64,000 nucleotides of DNA from Uranotaenia lowii (GCF_029784155.1 NC_073693.1:149608843-149672842); one strand, 5' to 3'; shown: positions 23,963-35,469, counted from the first letter of the stretch. Translations and numbers: made by a program. Notes: generated by a model from the letters alone, not told the origin.

Positions 23963-24403
23963 TAAAAGTTACGGTTTCCTAACGACATCCGGAACAGCAG
24001 CAAACGATTTCTGATGCCACGAGCAGAACCAAAACATTGTTTGTTTTGGTTCCTCTTGCTAAGTCCAATTCGCAATCGAGATCAATACATAGATCAATGA
24101 TCGCTGATGACAGGTGATGATGATAAACGCGGTACAAATGTTTACATCATCACACGGTTGAGCGAGACTACTTGGGTTCGTGATGACTCAACAGAGTTCG
24201 CAGATATTCTGGGTAAGAGCATCAAAGTACTCATTGAGAAATGAGTACTTCCCCGGTTAGGGAATATGAGAAGTGGAAAGTGACCAATAGCTATAGCTAA
24301 TGTAAAAAATGTAATGTAAAATCAACTACCCGATCAGGGACTTGAAGAATAAACCTGAATAAAGATTAACCCTATTCTACCACTGAAACCTACTTTTTCA
24401 ACA
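23960..24403 (+). mobile_element. 3' LTR of the Copia element
   Basis: Starts TGTTAAAAGTTACGG right after a purine tract (GACGGGAGG, the polypurine primer site) and the stop of the polyprotein, and ends TTTTTCAACA, giving TG...CA ends over 444 bp. AATAAA-type signals lie at about 24348 and 24358. No matching LTR was seen upstream, so this is a 5'-truncated or deleted copy. Confidence 0.8.
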
Positions 24404-24606
24404 AGAGTAAATGTCAGTTATTGAAAATAAAAAGGACAGTTACATAAGTTCTGAAGTTAGTCAAAGTAAACTTGATTTACATGCACATTCCCAAAACGTC
24501 AAAAATTTCTCAAAACGATGTGTATTTGGTTGTTTGGACGTTGATATCATTCGTTTTTTACGAAACTGGATTGATGGGGGCTCTCGTTATATGAACGCTG
24601 AGTTCT

Positions 24607-25418
24607 GCACATCTTCTTGTCGTTGGGAACCACCTGCACGTTGTTGGCGGCGTACCACTCCATGTCCTTTTTACCGTAATGGCAAGATGTCAAATCCGGC
24701 CAAAACAGTACTGAACAACCGTGTTTCTTCAGGAAAGGCAGCAGACGTTTATTCAAACACTCTTTCACGTAAATTTCTTGGTTGACAGTCCCGGAAGCTA
24801 TGAAAATGCTGCTTTTCAAGCCACAGGTACAGATGGCTTGCCAAACCAGATATTTCTTCGCGAACTTTGACAGTTTCATGTGCTTGAAAATATCTGCTAC
24901 CTTTCCCCTTGCTTTTGCCGTATAAAACTCCTGTCCCGAAAGCTGCTTGTAGTCGGCTTTGACGTAGGTTTCGTCGTTCATTACCACGCAGTCAAACTTC
25001 GTCAGCATCGTCGTGTACAGCCTCCGGGATCGCGCTTTGGCCGTCGTATTTTGTTTATCATCACAATTTGGAGTTACTACCTTCTTGTAAGTCGATAGTC
25101 CGGTTCGTTTTTTTTTGCTCGATGCACGGTTGTAGACGATATACCCAGCTTATTTGCGGCATCTCGGAGAGAGAGGTTAGGGTTTCGCTTGAAACTACCG
25201 GCAACTCTCTTTGTCGTCTCAGCGGCTTCCGGTTTTTGATTTCCCCCGATCCAGACTTCCTGGCTGTCGACAAACGTTCCCCAAACACTTTAATTACATT
25301 TGTAATGGTTGATTTGGCAACTTTTAGCTATTTTGCCAGCTTTGCATGCGAGTAGCTCGGATTTTCGCGATGCGCGAGCAAAATTTTGATACGCTGCTCT
25401 TCTTCCTTGGACGGCATT
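24607..25418 (-). pseudogene. second ITmD37E mariner transposase relic
   Basis: The minus strand opens at 25418 with MPSKEEEQRIKILLAHREN. After a small frame change come STITNVIKVFGERLSTARKS, SLRD-type helix-turn-helix remnants, then 130 codons of good frame: VMNDETYVKADYKQL, YLVWQAICTCGLKSS, YVKECLNKRLLPF and FWPDLTSCHYGKKDMEWYAA. The first two catalytic acidic positions are present, but the reading breaks off after VVPNDKKM near 24607, before the (N)PPNCP...RPIE block, so the last catalytic residue is lost. The TIRs were not identified. It lies just beyond the Copia LTR, which may have removed its 3' end. Confidence 0.85.
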
Positions 25419-25509
25419 TTGACAACTGAAGAGTGAATTCCAAAATCAAAATAGGAGCATCATTCTACTCACACACACACCTTCAAAATGAGAGGTGTTC
25501 AGGGTTTTT

Positions 25510-26110
25510 TGAAATGCAAAATTGAAAGAAATACTTCAAGCTTATATTGACCAAATTTTGGCCGTATCACCCTTTATGCTTGTTTATTTTTATTTTCATA
25601 AATTATCTCGAAGATTGCGGTCAAGTTATGTCGAGTTAATGTGTTTATCAAAGATTTCTCCTTCCATTTCTAAAAACAGTGTGTCATTGGGATTAACAAA
25701 TAATATTTTTATAAGAAATCATGATTGTGTTGTAAGTTTCCACAGAACCAGTTCAAAATTGTACTTTTGTATGGGAGCCCCCCGTTTAAAAAAAGACATT
25801 CATTACAATAATACTTTAGACATGTCAAAACTTGCATGTGTACATAATTTCATAAATATGTTGTGAAAGTTGCATGAGCTATGGTATTTTCTTTGTTAAT
25901 TATTTATGAGACCTTCTGTAACCTTCTGTATTGGGGTGTTATATGTCATCTTGTTGGATCATAATATGCTTATGAACCAATTTTTATGCAAATCACAAAA
26001 ATATTGTACGAGTTGTGTCACATTTAAAGAAGTTTTCGTTTGGAAGCTCCCCTTCCCTTAAAAAGCAGAATCTTATAATAATAAATCCCCTTGCATCTGT
26101 ACTAGGATGA
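25510..26110 (+). mobile_element. fragment of a TTTGTATGGGAGCCCCCC family element
   Basis: Contains CTCGAAGATTGCGGTCAAGT, TTTTGTATGGGAGCCCCCCG, AAAAAGACATTC and a second weaker unit (GTTTGGAAGCTCCCCTTCCC with AAAAAGCAGAATCTT). These are the unit landmarks of the CTAGCTGACCCGGT elements at 14.7-17.3 kb. Neither end was found, so this is a remnant. Confidence 0.45.
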
Positions 26111-26229
26111 TCAAGGGTCGCTCAACGATCCACTTTATTGACTTTAACTTTAATGCACATGAACATGCTCTACAAATTGAATTTTCTTCATCTAAACTTA
26201 GGATTTTAAGTTACGAGAAACAAGCTATT

Positions 26230-26650
26230 AAATATAAGGGAGAATGAAGATACTTGATCCCTTTTTTCTGATTTTTATCGTATCTTTTTGAACAAATTTA
26301 GCAACTCGTTGTCTTTTGCATTTTCTGACAGCGTGTAATTTATATGCTCCAAAAGTTGGAACGATACATGACCCCGTAGATTACTAGAAGCATTTTCGAG
26401 GAAGTTAAAAAAATGTGATAATTTTTAAGTTAAGGAAGACTTGATTCTTTGTTGATGGGGACTTGATCCTTCATTCCGGGGGCCCTAATCCTTGGAAAAA
26501 AATCGAACAAAATTTCAAAAAAGAGTGTCATGTTTATTTCTCATTTCACAATTTATAAATGTCAGATGAAGAAAATTCGGAAACTATGTCTCAACCCTAG
26601 TGTCTTAAGGCGCTATTTTCTGAATTAAAGAGAAAATCAATTTCTTAGCC
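26230..26650 (+). repeat. dispersed repeat, inverted partner of 3600-4220
   Basis: Carries ACTTGATCC, TCTGACAGCGTG, TATGCTCCAAAAGTTGGAAC, AGAAGCATTTTCGAGG and GGACTTGATCCTTCATT in the same order as the minus strand of 3600-4220. No protein seen; ends unresolved. Confidence 0.5.
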
Positions 26651-26859
26651 CTTTTTTCCAGACAGTTATTGTATAAATATCAGTTATTGAATAAATATTC
26701 GTAATCTTGTAATCAGCAATGATCACGATCTATTTAGAAGAAAAAAAAACCCTTTTGAACTCTAAGGATTAATTGAATCCATAATGAACATTTTAGAAAA
26801 CTTTATCTGAAAAATGTTGAGAGTTTTCCATTGTTTTGAAAATATGGTATTATGAATTT

Positions 26860-27100
26860 CATATGGTCGGGATTCGACCAGACCGAACTGAACGCTAAAC
26901 TGAAAAACAAAATTCATTTTTTTTTCATTATATTTTTTTAGTAATTTCTGGGATTTGACAAAAAAAATCGGATATTGCTCGTATTTTTTATCGTCACTTT
27001 TGAAATCAAATGCCCGGATTTTGCCAGATTTTTGTATTAAATTGCCCGGATTTATCCGGCCCAGTTAGGTGATGAAAAAATTCTGGCAACCTTCACATAA
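26860..27100 (-). repeat. dispersed CCGGGCAA-type repeat, copy 3
   Basis: On the minus strand it reads GGTTGCCAGAATTTTTTC, GGCCGGATAAATCCGGGCAA and AATCCGGGCATTTGATTT, matching the opening of the copy at 1690-2140. Confidence 0.55.
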
Positions 27101-27329
27101 CCCTAACCAGTTGATTGCATAGAAATCCTTATTCAGAAGGAAGGAAGAGATATTAATTTTCGTAAGTTAAGTTGGTCACAAGCTCCCAATAAAATATATT
27201 TTTAATAAACTTTTTGGCTGCTTAGAATGTACTGTCAAGAGATTGCATGTCAAATATTTTTAATATTAAAATGTCAATAAAGAAAAAAAAATCAAGATTA
27301 AAAAGAGATCATAACTGAAAGTATCAATT

Positions 27330-27720
27330 GCCTACTTTGCAATCAACTCGTCTCACCCAACCAACTGGAATGAAAATTGAACTCGACTAAACCGCACGGA
27401 TTCATAAATCTAAATCACCACCAGTCCGTCAAAGGGGGCCCGGTGAATGTGAACGGGCTTTACGATTGTTGCAACAAAATAAACAACACTTGCCAGGGTA
27501 GGTACTCGAAAATGTGCAAATTGGACTGTAATTCGATTTCATTCACATGACTGGAACCCGCCGCGCGCCAGTCGCACTCTGATGTGGGTGACATTTTTCG
27601 CTGTCTGCGCACATTCATCCTAAATCAAACCGAATGAATGTCGGCCAAGAATTAGTGGTTCATACAATATCATTCATGACAGTTAGTCTGTGCCTTAAAG
27701 GGGAGAAAAACTGCTGAAGC
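27330..27720. promoter_or_regulatory. GC-balanced island
   Basis: Single-copy-looking sequence with GGGGGCCCGG, CGCCGCGCGCCAGTCGCAC and several AATCAAAC/GATTTCATTC motifs. It shows no open frame and no repeat ends, and lies in the inferred intron upstream of 31940. Candidate regulatory DNA by composition only. Confidence 0.22.
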
Positions 27721-29535
27721 AAACTGCTCTGGACAGGTGCGTTTACACATGTTGAAAGAAATGGTTTGATACGAAATTCAATTGAACAACTTCAAAGCAT
27801 TCCTGGGAAGCCGATGTCAACGAGATTCGAAAGGTGATATCTGAGTGTTGATCTTTTATGATAAATGAAATAAAAATCTAAAAAAACGCAATTGTGGTTC
27901 TTTCGGACTTAATTTTTAACAAAGTCGTCCTAATCCGAATATAAAAAAATCAAAGAAGTCAGAATGCATGAACCAAAGTACAAAAATTATAATTACATCT
28001 TAAGCTTTAAGACAAAATGAACTAATCTCGTGTGGCTTAAGTGGAATCAAACAGACACTATTATTATAATTTGTTCAATCACATTTCCCCAAGGTACAGC
28101 GAGCAATTGGTAAGTTCACAATAATGCATAACTCATGAACCGCTGATGAGCAGCACTCGAAACGAGATGTAAAATCAACGATGCATTGTACCCAATAAAC
28201 GCCCAGAAGCTACGAGCACACTCCAAGCTGAGGAGAACAAAATTGAAAATTATATGGGTTGTCTAAATAGCAATACGTTTATTTGAACTGCTTTCCCGTG
28301 TAATGTGATAATCATATGCCTCGGATCGATCCAATCGTATGAACTCAAGAAAACAAAATAGAAGAAATATACTTTAACCTCAGTCTTGTTACAGCACCCT
28401 TCAAGCACTCAAGCTCTTCCACGATCATGATCAAGGATGAGGGATGAGGCATTTAGGTATGCATATCTTTGTACCAAGACCTGATGGAGCTTTTCTAACT
28501 CCATCTTGTGCTTTAAGATCGTTTTCCATCGCAAGCTAACTTATATTAGATGTTGGCAAATCTTCATCCCGCACGAGTTCGTCGCTGCAAGAGCATCGAG
28601 ATCGTTTATGAATTTAGTGTACCGACTTAAGGAGAGATGCCCTCAAAGGCAACAAACTCTTGCTCACTGGTTTGAATCGACATACGTTGGCTAATCGGGC
28701 AACAATCGTAACTTAAAAAAAGAAGAAAAAAAATGCTTGATATCAAGATCCAGCTTAATTTGATCTAAATAGGCTACTTTGGCCAAGAATCCTCAATGGG
28801 TAATGCATGCAAAACTTGTTGTTATGAAATCAAATTTGGCTTAGAAGTTTCGTAATGCTAATGTATGGTTATTAACATGATGATGATTATGATCAATGTC
28901 AATCAACTGTTTCTTCATTTCCAATAGAAACCAACAACGCTTCGTTTTTGCTCTGGTAGGGTGGGTGAGCCTAATTTCGCTATCTTTTGTCAGAGGTTTT
29001 AAGATTTGATTTAAGTATGCCAAATCTTTTATTCTTAGAAATACAATATTTTGGTAAAAGTGTTCCAATTTTTTTCTGAACTCTGTTAAGTTTTGAAAAA
29101 ATCTTTTCAAGCTTCAATTTTCGAAATATAACATGTTTTTGAAAGTATGTCGATGTTCCTAATTTGGCACTAATTGTTCCTAATGTTAACATATGAGTGC
29201 TCCTAATTATGGATGTATGAAGAAAAATGTATCCGTGTACCCAATATAACACTATTTGCTTCTGATTTTATGGGTCTGTTTTTTCAATATATTTATGAGA
29301 AAAATCTTAAAACTCACCATTTTATAACTTTTATAATTTTTTCGGAATATGACTATTAAATAAGGACTGTTGAAATCCTACACAATATTCTTTTATGCAG
29401 TTTTTGAAGAAAGCAGTGGAAGACGAAAAAACTGATTCCGATAGCGAAACGCTCCAAACTATAATTTTTTGAATTCATGATTAGTTTAGATATACTTTTA
29501 AGGAATAACAAACTTACATTAATAGTTTTCTCTTA
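27721..29535. other. non-coding stretch
   Basis: No gene was supported. CCTAATTTGGCAC-like phrases recur at about 28970, 29157 and 29195 and may be a decayed repeat. The open frames at 28506-28694 and 28841-29252 lack domains. Confidence 0.35.
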
Positions 29536-30257
29536 GGGTCTAACGGGTAAAAAAAAACACCATTATCACGAATTTTTTTAGAGCTATCGTTCAAACAAAT
29601 GTATTCAAATTTTTTGCATTATACAAAGCATTGTTAAAAGAACATTTAGTAATTTAAAATAGAATAGAAATAGTTTTTAGAAAATATTGAAAAATGAGCC
29701 GTTGACGGAGCATTTTCGAGGATGCCTTTTAGAAAACATGATTTGCGGTGGACACTGTATCTCAGCACAGAATCATCTGAAGTCAAAAAATCAGAGCAAA
29801 ATATGTTTAATAGATGTTTTTCTGGACCCCAACGATTTTATTTAACTTAAAAAAAAAATGAAATTTTTTGGGCTGTTTGAAGTAAAAACTACGATTTTTC
29901 ACGAGAAAATCCGCCATTTTTTATCTGTAAAATCTCCCTAAAGTAAAAAAAAAAAGAAAATCGTTGGGGTTTGGTATTTTATATGTAGAAAATATGTTCC
30001 AAATTTGGAAAGAATCGGTGAAGAAGTTTTCAAATGACGATGTCCACTGGCTTTAAAAATGTGCTTTCGAGAAAAGCGCGTTTGAAGTTTCTGCTTGCGA
30101 ATTCTTGCAGTATTAGATAAGAGGAGATAAAGGCCTATAATTTCTACAGTTTTGCTTCGATTGACTTGAAAATTTGACACAACATTCTTAAAATGTTTTA
30201 CAATTAGAAAATAAAAAAAAAATCAATTTTTTTAAAATGTTAAACCCTACTCCCCCC
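29536..30257. mobile_element. TTAA-type non-autonomous element, copy 1
   Basis: Runs from GGGTCTAACGGGTAAAAA to AATGTTAAACCCTACTCCCC, with TTAA intact on the right (30258-30261) and decayed to CTTA on the left. The body is colinear with 43072-43822 throughout (ATTTGCGGTGGACACTGTAT, GTTTTTCTGGACCC and ATTTTATATGTAGAAAATAT occur in both). No protein is visible. TTAA targets suggest piggyBac-like mobilisation. Confidence 0.75.
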
Positions 30258-30261
30258 TTAA

Positions 30262-30930
30262 ATATTTCCGACAACTATTCTCGGTTAGCTATTCCTGACG
30301 ATGTTGTGGGGCTGATAAACAGGATTATAATATCTAAGTATTTAGGGTGTTTAGGAAATGTAACCTCAAATTCTACCTTGCGAAATAAGTATAGATTTCT
30401 TCGTAATCGCACTATATGACGGCTATATCGGCCCACGTAAACTCTCAGGCGCAACTACCAGCAGTAAAGGGGAAATAATTAAGATGTTTTATACATGAGA
30501 AAATTAAGTAGTTACAATAGTTCTCTTCTTGATAGACCACGTTCTATGTCACAGCGAAATGTTATACCAAGTAACTATGGATACGACGGATGTCAGTCGT
30601 TGTTGCGTGTTGCGTCTGTTTGTTTACCTCTGCGTCTCCCTTCATTAGTTTCAAGAACCGTCGCTGTTCTGAGACGGCGCCTGTATGTACTCTCAGGCAG
30701 GGTGCCAAGTTCTCAACATTGAGTTTATTAAAATTTTCAATATTTGATCCATCCAAACATAAATTTAGATGATTTCAGGTAGTAAAATTTGTGCAGTATT
30801 TTTTACCCCTAAATGTATGCAGCACCATTAGGTTTTTTCTTTAAAAACATTTTTGACAGAAAAAAAATTAAAATTGAATTCGAACGAAACCAAAACTAAC
30901 TGAAATTGGCGCTTTCTACGTAATGACATC
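30262..30930. other. non-coding stretch with a GC-richer block
   Basis: The block 30540-30720 is GC-balanced and opens short frames on both strands, including 64 codons on the minus strand (30562-30756), but neither shows a known domain or splice boundaries. Unassigned. Confidence 0.3.
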
Positions 30931-30936
30931 ACAGAT

Positions 30937-30946
30937 ATATAAAAGC
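30937..30946 (+). promoter_or_regulatory. TATA-like box of a putative small gene
   Basis: TATATAAAAG, preceded by TGACATCA (a CRE-like half) at about 30924, lies some 120 nt upstream of the ATG at 31061. Start sites would be expected around 30965-30975. Confidence 0.35.
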
Positions 30947-31060
30947 TATTTTCATTTTCAAACGACGGTGCTTTTTTGAGAAGTGTTTAAGAAAAAAACA
31001 GTAACGCTAATTTTTGTTCCAACGTAAAATTTAACTTTTTCTGAACAAATTCCACCCAAA

Positions 31061-31216
31061 ATGAAAATATTTTATCGGTGAGTCTTCATACATTAGGTTC
31101 GTTTGAAAAATTGTAGTTTTTTTTTCAAAATTTTTAGATGTTATGTAACCAAATTTCATTCAACCAAAGCTAAGAAGCAAAATCACATTGTCAAAATCAA
31201 TGAAATAAAATCATAA
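31061..31216 (+). CDS. putative two-exon mini-gene, 31 codons
   Basis: An ATG in good context (CCCAAAATGA) begins MKIFY. A donor CG|GTGAGTC at 31078 and an acceptor after TTTTTTTTTCAAAATTTTTAG (ending 31137) bound a 60-nt intron, the usual short size in dipterans. The splice yields MKIFYR, then CYVTKFHSTKAKKQ and so on to a stop at 31214-31216. An AATAAA overlaps the last codons (31204). Unspliced, the frame ends after six codons. The product is basic with no clear signal peptide. It may be a small peptide gene, the start of a decayed gene, or chance; nothing similar was recognised. Confidence 0.25.
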
Positions 31217-31369
31217 AATTGGCTTTTCAATCCGTTCTTTGTTATTTGAAAATTTTTGGCTTCAACTTAACCAAATTGAACTTATAATCATTTTATAAAA
31301 TCATAAATAAGATCAATGCCACTGAGGTGTCTCAAGAAAAAAAAAATTTTCATGTTCACTTCTGAAACT

Positions 31370-31480
31370 GATCAGCCCGGTTTTTAATTCTAAAATTTTG
31401 AGTTCCAATGAGCGGAGTTTGCAAAGATTTCTGGTAAAAATGTCTGGGTTTGTTCGGCCTGGATAAGTTCTGGAAGGGTT
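31370..31480 (-). repeat. dispersed CCGGGCAA-type repeat, copy 4 (fragment)
   Basis: The minus strand reads CCAGAACTTATCCAGGCCGAA and ACCAGAAATCTTTGCAAACT, weakly matching the other three copies. Confidence 0.35.
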
Positions 31481-31939
31481 AATCATGTGACATTTTGGAT
31501 TTTATCACTGTCCTAAATATATCTAAAAACCCTCTTAGATTTCACATCCAGTCGAATTCCAATTCCGATCGAAAATATAAATCCCTCTAAAAATAAACTA
31601 ATTATGATATTGGTTGCATTTTAGAAGTTGAGGATTAATTGCATAAGACTGAAAGCAGTTTAAAAAAATACCTGGCACCCCTGTTGAGTAACGGGGCAGT
31701 GCGTTTAGTTTTCGTTCACTTAGCAATCAGCACCATCTAGTGGCTATATGCTGAGTAATATTTGAACGAAATACTAACGTATTTGAATTCAAATTCTTAC
31801 ACACGTTTTCGGCTCATTTTTGTTCTGGGCTATACTTCTGTTCTCTGTGATAATACTATCAAGGGGTGATATGGGTGGATTTGATATGATTGATGAATCA
31901 TTTTGATATAATTTTTTTATTCTCTCCTGATCGGGATAG
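31481..31939. other. inferred intron sequence
   Basis: No bounded element. An imperfect palindrome at 31701-31781 (TTTCGTTCA arms) could be a MITE remnant but has no duplication that I can see. Confidence 0.3.
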
Positions 31940-31973
31940 CAAAAGGCCGTATATCGAGCGGCTGTTTATGAAG
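31940..31973 (+). CDS. candidate 34-nt exon
   Basis: Bounded by an acceptor-like TTATTCTCTCCTGATCGGGATAG (pyrimidines somewhat distant from the AG) and a consensus donor AAG|GTAAGAG at 31974. Two of three frames are open. The one compatible with the exon candidates on both sides reads QKAVYRAAVYE with one base left over, which completes a GAA codon with the next exon. 34 plus 32 nt restores the frame. The weaker acceptor makes this the least certain of the three small exons. Confidence 0.35.
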
Positions 31974-32470
31974 GTAAGAGTCTATATTTGAACATGAAAA
32001 TAAAACACAAAATCCGATGGAGCTGAACAGGCTTAAATCGTTCATTGATTCATTTATCGGATAATCAACAAATCAACACTTAGACGTCTATTTGAAGAAA
32101 AAAAAACTAAGCTTCCAAGTTTTGATTCTGGGCATAGGATTTGAAAAATAGTGATTTTTATGGAAAAAAGTAATTTTTAGAAAAAAAAAACTCGAACCCT
32201 TCATCTTTAACAGTTCAAGCAAACTTCTTAGACAAAAAAAACTGTCATGATAGATTCACTTTTGACATATTTAATCATACAGGAATGATGTATTAAAAGG
32301 CTGTTTCAAGAGAGTTTTTCAAACGTAAAAGAAGGATAACATAAACGGTTGTGTTTGGTAGCAAAAAGCCGTAGAACTGAATTTCCGAAAGAATTATTGG
32401 AAGAGGCCTCGACTATGCTATTGAACTTGATTCTACTGAATAATGAACTAAAAAGCAATGTAATGGTCAT

Positions 32471-32705
32471 GCTGCACCCCGTGGCGTAGAGGACAGCCTT
32501 CAAGTCTTCTAAGCCAACGGGCTTGAGATCGAATCCCGGCACGGCATATATAGTATGTACAATTTCTGTGAGTTGACGGTTTTAGCATTTGTAAAATGCT
32601 AGCCATCATATCCTCGAAAGTTGTACGCAAAGAGTTAAGTAAAAAGGAATCTCTTCAAGGAAACATCAAGTTTCATTGAGATCCTGTGTGTTGTTGTGTT
32701 CGTTT
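32471..32705 (+). mobile_element. tRNA-derived SINE, family A, plus-strand copy
   Basis: The head carries an RNA polymerase III A-box-like GTGGCGTAGAGG (32481-32492) and a B-box-like GAGATCGAATCCC (32525-32537). The body contains CTAGCCATCATATCCTCGAA and ends TTCATTGAGATCCTG...TTGTGTTCGTTT, followed by A-run. An inverse copy with the same head and tail lies at 54161-54403. Short interspersed elements of this kind use LINE enzymes for retroposition. Confidence 0.88.
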
Positions 32706-32779
32706 AAAAAAATGGTTTCAAATATTCATTTGGCAATCCTTAATCTTTAAATGTGAAAAAATCATACAAAACATATTCT

Positions 32780-33330
32780 CGAAAAAAAAGGAAATCTTTT
32801 TGAAAACAGCGCTCACATCAGTTCGAAATGCTGCCATACCTACGTTGTTCCGTCTATGTCGGGAGAAAAGTTTGGATATGGCAACTGCATCTCGAATCAT
32901 GATTGCAGGCATCGGGGACGACGGAAGATGCCGCCGCCAAGATCGTTTCCATTCCTTTGCCAAGGCAACTACACCCTGCAACGTCTGTGGACTTATTTTA
33001 AGCTCTTTCACCCGATTGCACCCCTTCCCTATCCGGCGACCGCTAAATCAGGAGTAAATTTAAACCCCAGCAGGATGACGAGAGCGGCTAGCTACCATTG
33101 CGAGGCAAGGCTCAAGTCGAACGGCATCGGCTGTTCCATGCATTTCATTGATTGTGTCTACATCATAGTGCAGGAATGTACAATTTTCTGGCAAGTCTGG
33201 AAGTCACGGACGACGACGAATCTGACGGTACTTTGCAGCATGCGCCACAGCACGGATATCCAGCAAGCACATAGGATTCGTGCCACATGTGCATTGGGCA
33301 GGAACATATTTTTGCTGAACTGGCTTTGAA
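32780..33330. other. GC-balanced unassigned segment with overlapping open frames
   Basis: Composition changes sharply from the AT-rich surroundings. Open frames of 97 codons (minus, 32718-33011) and 157 codons (plus, 32856-33329) overlap, but neither shows a domain, and both ends lack splice signals. It could be a decayed gene or TE fragment or a single-copy regulatory island. The frames alone do not prove coding. Confidence 0.3.
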
Positions 33331-33888
33331 AATCTCTCAAAACTTGTGGAATAAATCAGTTTAACCCACAAATACATTTTGAAAATATTGGATCCGAATC
33401 ATTCCAATCGGTATTGATCTTTTTATTTTGAAATCAAAAAGTTTAATTTTTCCACCACAAAGAATTTGTTCGACCCAGCCAAGTAATTTGGTAGGAAAGT
33501 TACGGGGGCAATAGAAGAATTTAATGGTGCATTGAACTCTGTTGAGCAGCTTCAGAGCTGCTGTCCACAACGGGAGATTACCGAGCGTGTTTGTAGTTTT
33601 ATTATGCTAACGAAGCCGACGCCGCCGCCACAACAGACAGACGGCAGGAACCTTGAATTATTTTTAGATTGAAATTGAAAGTACTGTTTGATAACAGAGA
33701 GCGGACATTGAAATTGGATGGGAATGAGGCTCGGGTGTTTGTTTCAAAGACCTTAGCCGGTAAAGGATGAACTAACTGGAGCGAACTTAACGATCTGTTG
33801 TGTTAGGTTAAGTATTATTGTGACTGGAGTGTAGTTTTGAATTAATTAGATTGTTGGTAATTTTGATGTAAGGATACAGTTGCAACTA

Positions 33889-35148
33889 AGGATTGTATTT
33901 GGAAAAAAATGCAACACTTTCTCTTGCGAATATCTGTTGAATGGATGGATGAAAAATGATGAAATTTTCAGTATTACTAGGTAATTAATAATGTAATGTT
34001 AAAATGTGGCGTAGATTTTGTGGCAATCTATCAAGCGGTTTTTGAGATTGCGTCTAGTAAATAAGTTTATTGACATATGCGCATACTGTGCAATATAGAA
34101 ACTATGTACCATTCTTTCTTAAATCTATGCTATTTTTTTAAGTTCTTCTTTTCCTGGAGCTTGCTTGACCTTAAAAAAAAATTATTTTTTTTATCGAAGT
34201 TAAAACAAGTTTAGCAGATTATCAACCTTTTGAAAGAAAATAACATTATGAACTTTTCATCACTTCTCTACAACAACAAATAAATAGCACGATTCATGAT
34301 CCAACCAAAACAGGGTATCAACTTTAAGGAACCTTTGGTAGAGCTTTGGTTGACTTGCCAATGATTTCTGACAGGAAACCCGCCAGGTGCTTGCTATAAA
34401 TCACGTTTCGATTTCCTATAAAAAAAATCAAAATTTAACCCCGCTAACGTGTCTATAAATTTGTCCAATACTTTTTTTAAACATACCCTGTCTTGACCGA
34501 TTTAGGATTTACAGACTGAATATACGTGGAAAACAAAAGATTATCAACACCCAGCACCGAGATGATGATCGAACCCATGCCAGCAGTAAATCAGCGATTA
34601 GCGTCTTACCACGCCGATCGCTCGATCACTCAGACGTATAATTATTTTATCGGTGGACTGCTTTTTACTTTTAAATTAAACGATGTTTTGCTTTTGTAAT
34701 CTGTCTGATGCATACACACAGTGCTTGGTATATTGTTCGACAATATCCTTGCTGGCTGATTTTTCCATCCTGCTTTGTCTTTTGATAGGTTATGGGATAT
34801 TTTTAATTTGGTTTCTTTCAGACATATGCAATGCGGTTGCGCTAAGAGGACAATGCCAGTTATTAGAAAGCTTGTTAATGCCGGTTCGGCATAGAATCTT
34901 ACACTCATAATTCCACCCAAAGGAAGTTCATTATTGAAGTAGAATCTGATTTGCGGGTGTAGATTTTTCACGATCGTGCCCAAAAAATTTTGGTGAATGA
35001 ATTTATTCATTAGACACTATTTCAAAATTCACTTGACAGATCGCCACAAAATATTGCTCATCAGATAACAATTTTATAAATTTTCAGCCATTCATTTAAA
35101 AGTTATTCACAAATGATAGTTTTGCATTTTTTTTTAAAATACAGTCCT
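33889..35148. mobile_element. long-TIR mariner-like element, sister of 7960-9211
   Basis: Ends AGGATTGTATTTGG (left) and the inverse of AAAATACAGTCCT (right), each followed inward by AAAAAAATGCAA, GAATAACTTTTAAATG-type and GTTTTTGAGATTGCGTCTA-type blocks. TA flanks the left (33887-33888), and CA, a one-base decay, the right. The length (1260 bp) and end layout closely match the element at 7960. No transposase was recognised in this copy, and it contains a tRNA-derived SINE-like segment. Confidence 0.78.
34530..34635 (-). mobile_element. tRNA-derived SINE-like segment, family C
   Basis: On the minus strand the order is GATCGGCGTGGTAAGACGC (A-box-like), then CATGGGTTCGATCATCATC (B-box-like), then CTCGGTGCTGGGTG. 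It sits inside the mariner-like element. The downstream SINE body and its end were not delimited. A true tRNA is unlikely because the acceptor and T arms do not close. Confidence 0.6.
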
Positions 35149-35469
35149 CATTCAAGTCTGCCTCATCAATGGCATTATATGAATTATACATTATCAAATA
35201 ATAAATAAATAATACAAGTTAGAAATTCTGAAATATGATGTTAAACAAGTCTTTCTGATCTCAATACGAGATTCAGAAGCATGTCTGAAAAGTGTGGGAG
35301 GAAAAGTTTTTCTCTTTTCTCCAGTTCGTTCTTTGAATTTACCGAAATTTACTGATAGATTAATCACGTTCGATTCTTATCACTATCGTGTCTTAAAACA
35401 AGCTGCTCTCCATTTTATTGTTCACAGATTGGGGGCCGTTAAAATATTGCGTAACAAACTTTTTGATCA
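35149..35469. other. non-coding stretch
   Basis: AT-rich, with a 64-codon plus-strand frame (35294-35488) that shows no domain. Nothing else supported. Confidence 0.3.

Noticed and set aside
28094..28109. 16-nt exon-like segment before GTAAGTTC
   Set aside because: Acceptor is weak and the length is too small to trust.
31701..31781. Imperfect 80-bp palindrome as a MITE
   Set aside because: Arms are poorly matched and no target duplication was found.
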